DNA from: Fimbriimonadales bacterium
GTDB taxonomy: Bacteria; Armatimonadota; Fimbriimonadia; Fimbriimonadales; GBS-DC
Assembly: GCA_026416655.1 (NCBI GenBank)
Contig: JAOAES010000036.1
Span: 1-11,418 of the forward strand
DNA: 11,418 nt
Direction: 5' to 3'
Shown here: positions 6,287-11,418 of the stretch, in pieces
Layout of the letters: each line of letters opens with the position of its first letter
How positions within the stretch are numbered: the first letter of the stretch is position 1
The notes under the pieces: generated by a model
Database searches by the model: none
Seen by the model: the letters and a program-made list of their open reading frames with translations, nothing else
What the model was told of the DNA's origin: nothing
Position numbers and translations under genes: made by a program

Positions 6287-9200
6287 TTAAGATGCTTCTG
6301 CCAAGAGTGTGATACAGATTAGCCACTCGTATAGTGCATTCCACGCTTCTTGCGCGTCGCTGAGGGGCGTCTCCACATGCGCCACGCGCGTATTGCGGAA
6401 CTCGTTCACGCGCTGTAGCAGGTCGAACAGGGCGTCTGAATCGGGCGGGGCGAACTCGTTGCGCACGGCGTCCCAGATTCCTGCGGCGTAAGCGTCGCCC
6501 TCGCGGGCGTGGCGCAGGCAGAACAATAGCACGCCCAGCCGCTGCATCGGGCGTCCATACACGAGGTTCTCTTTGAGGTATCGTTGATACCGCTCCAGCA
6601 GTGTGCGCTCGCGCGGGCTGACATGGCTCAGGTCGGGTTCGAAAAACTCCTGCATGGCGTCGCGCTCGGTGGGGATGTGAGGTTTGAGTTTGCGCTCCAG
6701 CAGGCGCAGGGCGCACTCATCCAGCGGTCCCAGCAGGGGTTGGAAAGCGTGCGCGAGGGTGGGCATTCGGCTCCGCTCGGCATGGTCAAGCAGCAACACC
6801 GCTTGGCGCATCGCGTCGGCGTAAGCGTCGGGCGGCTGTGTGATTCCCGCGCGCTGGAAGGCAAGCTGCACCGATTTCTCCGTCTCCGCCTGCGCCGTCG
6901 CCTCTTCCAGCGGTAGGGCAAGCTGCTTGCGCTCCCACTCTTGCAGCAGCCCTTGCAACACAGGCTCCGATGCACGGCTGAGTTCCTCCAGCGTCGCCGC
7001 CGCGCCCTGCTGGAACATGTGATAGGGCACATACAGGTACCGCCAGCGCGCCCGCTCACTGGTCGCGGCTTGACACCAGGCGACCGCTGCGCTTGCCTTC
7101 AACGGCACTAAGTTGTCCACGCGCCCTTTTAGCTCCACCAGATAGCAGTCGCCCGCTTGAGTGCGCACGAAGAAGTCGGGCGCGTAAAATGCGCGTTGCC
7201 CGTCGGGCTTGAGGTAATCGATCATTAGCTTTTGCGGTCCTGCGTTCTTGGCGAACGCCGCCACATCGGGCGCGGTCTCCAGAAAATCGACGAACGCGCT
7301 CTCGAACTCATTGTCGCAGGGAACCAGATTGAATAGCGTGCGCTGCGCCTCCAGCGCGGGACGCTGCGCGTGGCTGGTCGCCTGATAAGGCTTCCAAGCG
7401 GAGAGCCGTTGCCCATAACTAATGCGCTTGCGCTGCTGCTGGCGCACTGTGCGCTCCAGTATCAGCGGCGTGAAGGTCGCCCGAATATGCTCCGCCACAT
7501 CCAAGTCGCGCATCCGATGGTCAACTTCGCCGCCGTAGAGGTCTACGGGGCGTTCGAACAGCACTTCGGCGATGAACCGTTCGATGAGCGGCGCAAGCGT
7601 CTGGTGCGGGTTAGCGATATGGCACGCCCTGCCCAACTGCTGCGCAAAGAACGCAGGCGCAGACCACGCGCTGCTCAGCAGCCCCGCGTCCAGCTGCATC
7701 GTGGCGACCACCTCGTCAGTGAACAGGTGACGCTCCTTATATTCCACTGCCCCCTCGCGTTTCATGCCGATGGGCAAGGGGCGGAACCGCCGCTGGAACG
7801 CCTCGCGCACCGCCTCGAAGGTCAAGCCCTGCAGTTCCTGCGTGGTCTCAATCGCGTCGGAGACGAGCGGAATCTCGATATCCAGCGAATCGACGTCTTT
7901 ATGCTCACGGTCGACATAAATCGTGACCGTTTGCTTGAACACCTCTCGGACGGGCAGCACGGCGATGTCCAGCCCCTCTTGCGCCAGCTCTTCCTGATAG
8001 AGTTTGCGGAACGCGGGATGTTCGATGACGGTGACCGTTTCGGGCACATCGCCTGTAGGGAACATGCGGCGCAGTCCGCGTCCCAGCGTCTGTTCTGGGA
8101 GGATGCCCGACTGGGCGGAGTAGGGGCGCAGGGGCACAATCGTAGTCACATTCCGCACATCCCAGCCCTCGCGCAACATCATCACGGAGACGACACATCG
8201 ATAGGGGCTGTCGGGGCTATCTAAATCGCGCGACATTTTACGCAGTTCGCGCAGCTCGTCGGGTTTCATGCCTGTCTCGCTCTCGACGAACTCTTTCACC
8301 TCACGCCCGCCGCGCCTCACCGTCACAATCTTTCCCTTCAAGCGCGTGTGGATGTTCAGCACTTTGCCTTTGAGCAGCGGGAATGCGTCGCTATCCAAGT
8401 AGTCGGCGATTTCGTTGGCGGCTTTAGCATCCTCAGTCATCACAAACAGGATGGGTTTGCTCACGCGGCTGAGTTCCTCGTAGGTTTTCTCATAGCGTTG
8501 GTAGGCGAGTTTGAGGTGCATCGCGTAGCGTTCGTGGGCGGGGCTGTGTTTATCGCCGCGCACGAGCAGTTCGTCCGATTCGCCTAGCACAGGGGTCTTG
8601 ACGATGCCCGCGTCGACCGCCTCGCCCAGGGGGAAGTCGACGACGATGTGGCGGAAGAAGGCGCCGTCGTTATGTTTGGGCGTGGCGGAGAAGTCCAGTT
8701 GCAGGCAGACGCCCGCGCCGCCCCGCTGCAAGTTTTGCTCGTGCAGGGTTCGAATCGCCTGATTCCACGCGAGGTCAGGGTCGTGCAGGTGGTGCGCCTC
8801 GTCGTTGAGGATCATTAAGCGTGGGTGCGCCGTGATGCGTTCGCGCAGGCTCTCGCCTGTATCCAGCGCGCGCTCACGCGCCACAGTCGGTCCGAAAATT
8901 GCGCTGAATCCCTCGGCGGTGGGTTCACGCTCCGCTCCACGGCTGGGATACAGCCGATGGATGTTCGTGAGGTAGATTGCCCCCGTGCTGGCGGCTCCGC
9001 CTGGCTCGTCCTGCAGCACGACCTGCATCTGAAAATCGCCGCGCCACTCGTCGGGAATCAGCGGGTCGGTGTGAAAAATCGCGCCGTTTTCAAAGTCGTC
9101 TTTCAGCCGCTCATACACTGTGAGGTTCGGCGCGATGAGGACGAAGTGGCGCGGGAGTTCCGAGTCGGGTTCGTACAGGCTGTGGAAGTAGCTCCACACA

Positions 9201-9700
9201 ATCGCGAGGCTCATGATTTTGGTTTTGCCCGCGCCCGTGGCGATTTTGGCGCAATATCTTGCCCAGCGGTCTTCCTCGTGGGGAATGCCCAGCGCGAGGT
9301 CGCGCATCGACTCGTCGCCGAACTCGGTCAGCAGGGCGGCGACGCTGCGCACGCCCCGCAGTTCGTATAAATAGACGAAGGTTTCTATCGCCTCACGCTG
9401 CGCCCAGTGGTAGCGGAACGGGATGGTCTCGCCCGTCGCGGTGCGCACTAAGTGTTCCCCCTCAAACCAGTGGCGCAGGAGGGTTCGGGAGGTTGCGCTC
9501 ACGCCGCCGTAGCCCCCGCGCCGCCATGCGTCCACTTCCGCGCGAATGGCGCGCACCGTCGGGATTTTGCTGGGTCGACGCCCCGGCGCGAGGATGGCAG
9601 GCTCGCCCGCCTTCGGGTTCGGCAGCCGATGCATCGTCGGCTCCTCCCACGGCTTAAACAGCGGCTGCAACGCCGACAGGTTCTGATGGGTCAGCTCCAT
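6287..9700 (-). CDS. res: Type III restriction endonuclease subunit R (DEAH helicase plus PD-(D/E)XK nuclease)
   Basis: This subunit provides ATP hydrolysis, translocation and DNA cleavage in a complex with the methyltransferase encoded just upstream. The product has 1137 residues. The helicase core shows a Gln motif (FRYHWAQREAIETF, 95-108), Walker A ATGAGKT (154-160), DEAH (300-303), FSATPKH (337-343), motif V MMLREGWDV (507-515) and motif VI QTLGRGLRR (537-545). The nuclease has P841-D842 in FYAPDFFVR and E856-x-K858 in YLVELKGR. About 270 residues follow the nuclease; the end is helical and holds RNTRVAH (1102-1108), a HEPN-like motif. The start is ATG 9700, one base after the methyltransferase stop, with a GGAGG site inside the end of that gene; an upstream in-frame start at 9748 lies inside that gene and lacks family likeness. 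All visible catalytic motifs are intact. Confidence 0.93.
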   Translation of the reverse strand: MELTHQNLSALQPLFKPWEEPTMHRLPNPKAGEPAILAPGRRPSKIPTVRAIRAEVDAWRRGGYGGVSATSRTLLRHWFEGEHLVRTATGETIPFRYHWAQREAIETFVYLYELRGVRSVAALLTEFGDESMRDLALGIPHEEDRWARYCAKIATGAGKTKIMSLAIVWSYFHSLYEPDSELPRHFVLIAPNLTVYERLKDDFENGAIFHTDPLIPDEWRGDFQMQVVLQDEPGGAASTGAIYLTNIHRLYPSRGAEREPTAEGFSAIFGPTVARERALDTGESLRERITAHPRLMILNDEAHHLHDPDLAWNQAIRTLHEQNLQRGGAGVCLQLDFSATPKHNDGAFFRHIVVDFPLGEAVDAGIVKTPVLGESDELLVRGDKHSPAHERYAMHLKLAYQRYEKTYEELSRVSKPILFVMTEDAKAANEIADYLDSDAFPLLKGKVLNIHTRLKGKIVTVRRGGREVKEFVESETGMKPDELRELRKMSRDLDSPDSPYRCVVSVMMLREGWDVRNVTTIVPLRPYSAQSGILPEQTLGRGLRRMFPTGDVPETVTVIEHPAFRKLYQEELAQEGLDIAVLPVREVFKQTVTIYVDREHKDVDSLDIEIPLVSDAIETTQELQGLTFEAVREAFQRRFRPLPIGMKREGAVEYKERHLFTDEVVATMQLDAGLLSSAWSAPAFFAQQLGRACHIANPHQTLAPLIERFIAEVLFERPVDLYGGEVDHRMRDLDVAEHIRATFTPLILERTVRQQQRKRISYGQRLSAWKPYQATSHAQRPALEAQRTLFNLVPCDNEFESAFVDFLETAPDVAAFAKNAGPQKLMIDYLKPDGQRAFYAPDFFVRTQAGDCYLVELKGRVDNLVPLKASAAVAWCQAATSERARWRYLYVPYHMFQQGAAATLEELSRASEPVLQGLLQEWERKQLALPLEEATAQAETEKSVQLAFQRAGITQPPDAYADAMRQAVLLLDHAERSRMPTLAHAFQPLLGPLDECALRLLERKLKPHIPTERDAMQEFFEPDLSHVSPRERTLLERYQRYLKENLVYGRPMQRLGVLLFCLRHAREGDAYAAGIWDAVRNEFAPPDSDALFDLLQRVNEFRNTRVAHVETPLSDAQEAWNALYEWLICITLLAEAS
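6290..6613 (-). other. HEPN-like C-terminal region of the Res protein
   Basis: Residues 1030-1137 of Res are predicted from composition to be helical and lie beyond the PD...ExK nuclease. They include VNEFRNTRVAHVE, where R1102-N-x4-H1108 fits the HEPN motif (Arg followed by a polar residue, then 3-5 residues, then His), and a following helix rich in Ala, Trp and Leu. HEPN domains are often RNases in defence and toxin systems. I seem to recall similar tails in homologous long Res proteins, so this may be a family trait rather than a new fusion. The call rests on one motif and helical look only; it could be a structural helical bundle without activity. Confidence 0.42.
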
Positions 9701-9701
9701 G

Positions 9702-11417
9702 CTACACCTCCACTTCCAGCACGGTCGTGGTGTCCACGCCGAATACATCGATGACTTTCACGGCAATCCGATGTTTGCCAGGCGTCTCGTACTTCCAGCC
9801 GACATCGGTGCGCGTTTTCAGTTTGCGCTCCTTGCGGGTGCGATAGTCCTGCCAGTGATGCTCGAACGGTTTATCAGGCGTGTAGTCGAAATCCACCGCC
9901 CAGAAGTCGATGAAGTCGAACGGCGATTGGACGGCGCGTTCTCGCAGGGCGGCGAGTTCTTTTTCGGGCGCTTCGGCTAAGGCGGGGGCGAAGCGGACGA
10001 GTTCGACGTCGACCGCGCCGTCCTTCCCTTGAATCACTTGGGCTTCGAGGGCGCCCGCTTCGAAGAACTGCACCTCAGCGCGGTTCGGCTCCATAATCTC
10101 GCGCGGGATGTAGCGCAGTTTGACGGCGACGCCCGTCTCGGCTTCCAGCGCGTCCTTTTTACGGCTGAGTTCCATCTCGAACTCCCACGCGAGGCAGTGC
10201 AGTTCGCGCGCGCCTGCCTGTTGCGCCGCGCGGGCGACAGCGCACAGTTCCTCGTAGGTGAAGATACTGTCAATCTGATCCACATGCACTACCGCCGCGC
10301 CCTTTTTGCCGTGCAGCAGCGGGTGGGGCGGGCTGGCGAGTGGGGCGGCTTTGTAGAACTGCAACACCACGCGCCGATGCTCTTCGTCCGCGCCTTTCAA
10401 TCGATCCAGCTGCCACCACTGCCGCTCGTAGCGTCCTAAGTTATACACATCGAACGAGCGATAGGGCTTGCTCGCGGCATACAACTCGCGCTGCACGCCA
10501 ATCAGGCGTTTGCGACTGACATGAATCGCGTACCGTCCCAAATCCGCGCCAATCCATCGCCTGCCCAGCTTCTCGGCGACGGCGAGCGTGGTTCCTGAAC
10601 CGCAATTATGCACCGCGCACACCTCGGTCAGGAACGAGTGGGCGTCTTCCACCTCGAGATCATAAACCTCTTCCTCCGTGAGGGTTCGCTCTACGGCGGT
10701 GAGTTGCACGCCTTTCAGGTCGGGACCGTAGAAAACGAGGTCGCCCGTGCGCAGGTCGCCTGCGGGCATCCACACGGCGCCGTGGGGGCTGAACTGCTCC
10801 TGCAGCACGCGCTGCACCATGATGAGTACGCCTTCGGGGTTGCACATTACTTCCCGCGCGGGTATGCGCACAACTCGCAGCCCCAGCGCGTTGAGGTAGG
10901 CGTCGCGTTCGGCGTCGCGCGCTTGCGCTTCTGCGCCGTCGTGGACGATTGCGCCGTCCACTTCCACCACGAGTCGCGCCTCGCGGCAGTAGAAGTCGGC
11001 GATGAAGCAGGCGATGGGGTGCTGTCGTCGGAACGAGACGCCGAGGCTCTCGCGGCGCAGCAGCGCCCAGAGTTTGCGTTCGGGCGGGGTCATCTCCCGT
11101 CGCAGTTCACGGCTCCGCCCGCGCAGCCGCTCAGGAATGCCCGACCAGTCCGCCGCGCCGCCCAGCGTGCGCGGCGCAGGTTTCGCCAGCACTTTGTGGT
11201 CTGCCGTGAGCCACAGCGTCTGCTCGGAGTGAGCGTGGCGCAGTCCAACCATCAGCCCGCGATAGGCGCGCCGATAGATGCGCACTACGCGATGCGGTTT
11301 CCCATCGTGAGCAAGCACAAGGTCACCTGGGCGGATGGATTCGATGGGGGTTAGGGTTAGCCCCTCCCCATCCCTCCCCGCACGCGGGGAGGGAGTAGAC
11401 GCCGCCCCAGCCTGTCC
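9702..11417 (-). CDS. mod: Type III-like DNA methyltransferase (Mod) with in-frame intein; 5' end beyond the window
   Basis: The frame is open to the right edge (571 visible codons). The last 300 codons (9705-10604) are the C-extein of an N6/N4 DNA methyltransferase: CGSGTTLAVAEKLGRRWIG is SAM motif I, and the rest matches the long C-terminal region of Mod proteins paired with Res (FDVYNLGRYERQWWQ, REIMEPN, YRTRKERK). No DPPY-type catalytic motif occurs here, so it must precede motif I, as in beta-class/type III Mod, and lies outside the window. The 271 codons before C+1 are an intein. After splicing, Mod would methylate the host sites and give Res its target specificity. The tail (about 9705-9800) ends with YETPGKHRIAVKVIDVFG, resembling the last strands of PKD domains. 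It ends one base before the res start codon. Confidence 0.88.
   Translation of the reverse strand, partial: GQAGAASTPSPRAGRDGEGLTLTPIESIRPGDLVLAHDGKPHRVVRIYRRAYRGLMVGLRHAHSEQTLWLTADHKVLAKPAPRTLGGAADWSGIPERLRGRSRELRREMTPPERKLWALLRRESLGVSFRRQHPIACFIADFYCREARLVVEVDGAIVHDGAEAQARDAERDAYLNALGLRVVRIPAREVMCNPEGVLIMVQRVLQEQFSPHGAVWMPAGDLRTGDLVFYGPDLKGVQLTAVERTLTEEEVYDLEVEDAHSFLTEVCAVHNCGSGTTLAVAEKLGRRWIGADLGRYAIHVSRKRLIGVQRELYAASKPYRSFDVYNLGRYERQWWQLDRLKGADEEHRRVVLQFYKAAPLASPPHPLLHGKKGAAVVHVDQIDSIFTYEELCAVARAAQQAGARELHCLAWEFEMELSRKKDALEAETGVAVKLRYIPREIMEPNRAEVQFFEAGALEAQVIQGKDGAVDVELVRFAPALAEAPEKELAALRERAVQSPFDFIDFWAVDFDYTPDKPFEHHWQDYRTRKERKLKTRTDVGWKYETPGKHRIAVKVIDVFGVDTTTVLEVEV
9707..9711 (-). promoter_or_regulatory. 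Ribosome binding site of res
   Basis: The minus strand reads GGAGG (within GGAGGTG), six bases before ATG 9700 and inside the last codons of the methyltransferase gene. It decides for ATG 9700 as the res start and suggests coupled translation with mod. Confidence 0.7.
10802..11129 (-). other. DUF559 (Vsr/PD-(D/E)XK-like) nuclease domain inside the intein
   Basis: Between intein blocks B and F lies a complete DUF559-like domain: RRELxxEMTPPERKLWALLR-type start (MTPPERKLWALLR), VSFRRQHPIACFIADFYC, ARLVVEVDGAIVH, then RDAYLNALGLRVVRIP and a Glu-Val helix. Likely active residues are the Asp of FIADFYC, the Glu and Asp of VEVDG and the following His, as in the Vsr-like EDxHD group. This is the place where homing endonucleases sit in full-size inteins, which usually carry LAGLIDADG or HNH types. 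The natural inference is a homing nuclease that cuts intein-free copies of the methyltransferase gene. DUF559 proteins are often stand-alone and poorly characterised. Confidence 0.85.
11346..11396. repeat. G-rich palindromic mini-repeat lying in frame within the intein
   Basis: On the plus strand the segment starts GGGGGTTAGGGTTAGCCCC and ends in a perfect inverted repeat with 11-bp arms TCCCTCCCCGC (11371-11381) and its complement (11384-11394) around a 2-nt centre. The TTAGGG pair followed by a C-rich stretch and a palindrome is the general form of dispersed intergenic mini-repeats in many bacterial genomes. Here it is read through without a stop, coding for a low-complexity stretch (STPSPRAGRDGEGLTLTP). 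No second copy is in this window, so the repeat nature is inferred from its form. Confidence 0.6.
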
Positions 11418-11418
11418 C

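Larger units (their letters stand above)
10605..11417 (-). mobile_element. Intein in SAM motif I of the methyltransferase (N-terminal end not seen)
   Basis: Hint-domain blocks are clear in 271 visible codons. From the N-side: PIESIRPGDLVLAHDG (N2 region), LWLTADHKVL (block B, with the TxxH that activates the first splice step), WMPAGDLRTGDLV (segment common after the endonuclease), VYDLEVEDAHSFL (block F), and CAVHN then C (block G). The penultimate His, terminal Asn (10605-10607) and +1 Cys (10602-10604) needed for Asn cyclisation and branch resolution are all present. The C-extein begins CGSGTT, so the insertion splits the FxGxG SAM loop, a conserved target of the kind inteins favour. Block A with the first Cys/Ser is not visible in the 33 codons before the N2 block, so the N-terminal splice side lies further right or is changed. 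The identification is near certain; splicing ability is likely but unproven. Confidence 0.92.

Noticed and set aside
6242..6330. TTGGCA box at the end of res, as a -35 of a pilB promoter
   Set aside because: No acceptable -10 box at 16-18 nt spacing; other hexamers nearby match only about half of the consensus.
5859..6716. Minus-strand 285-codon frame spanning the res end and pilB start
   Set aside because: Arg/Pro-rich translation in the wrong frame for both genes; codes for nothing recognisable.
7370..8224. Long plus-strand open frame of 284 codons opposite res
   Set aside because: It is the antisense of conserved Res sequence, is basic and low-complexity, and has no recognisable motif; high GC gives many such shadows.
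10608..11354. Plus-strand open frame of 248 codons opposite the intein
   Set aside because: Its opposite strand carries clear intein and DUF559 motifs; this frame shows none.
11346..11360. TTAGGG tandem copies, as a telomere-like end
   Set aside because: Only two units, within an open bacterial coding frame; better explained as part of a dispersed mini-repeat.
1..11418. tRNA, rRNA, CRISPR array or transposase
   Set aside because: No spaced direct-repeat array, cloverleaf or rRNA segment was seen, and no transposase motif; the window is almost fully coding with no gene-free stretch over 300 bases.

Overview
All genes that I can support lie on the minus strand, so the window is read from its right edge to its left edge. 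Two gene blocks are visible. The GC content is high, and long antisense reading frames are common but look like shadows. The organism is a bacterium with type IV pili and a CheC/CheD/CheX-type chemotaxis pathway, which excludes a simple enterobacterial scheme. A deep-branching, possibly thermophilic lineage such as Armatimonadota is a guess only; no rRNA or other phylogenetic marker is present.

Right block (about 11418 to 6287): a type III-like restriction-modification pair. The methyltransferase gene enters from beyond the right edge. It is interrupted by an intein placed exactly inside the S-adenosylmethionine-binding loop (motif I), so that splicing should rebuild F-C-GSGTT. The intein carries a DUF559 (Vsr/PD-(D/E)XK-like) nuclease where a homing endonuclease normally sits. 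A palindromic, G-rich genomic mini-repeat lies in frame near the intein's N-terminal side. One base after the methyltransferase stop comes a 1137-residue Res protein. It has a complete DEAH helicase core, a PD...ExK nuclease, and an extra C-terminal helical region that ends in an RNxxxAH motif like that of HEPN domains.

Left block (6235 to 1): an apparent operon of pilB, an HDOD-domain gene, cheC, cheD, cheB, cheR, cheY and cheX. Gaps are 14 nt or less, or genes overlap, except for a 67-nt gap before cheC. PilB powers pilus extension and has an MshEN-type (c-di-GMP-binding family) N-terminus. CheR and CheB methylate and demethylate receptors, CheD deamidates them, CheY is the output regulator, and CheC and CheX remove phosphate from CheY-P. 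The arrangement suggests a chemosensory circuit that steers type IV pilus motility. CheA, CheW and receptors are not in the window.

The most interesting object is the intein: a DUF559-bearing intein that splits the catalytic SAM loop of a restriction-system methyltransferase. Type III Res enzymes act only in complex with Mod, so splicing could gate the whole restriction-modification system. That last step is inference.
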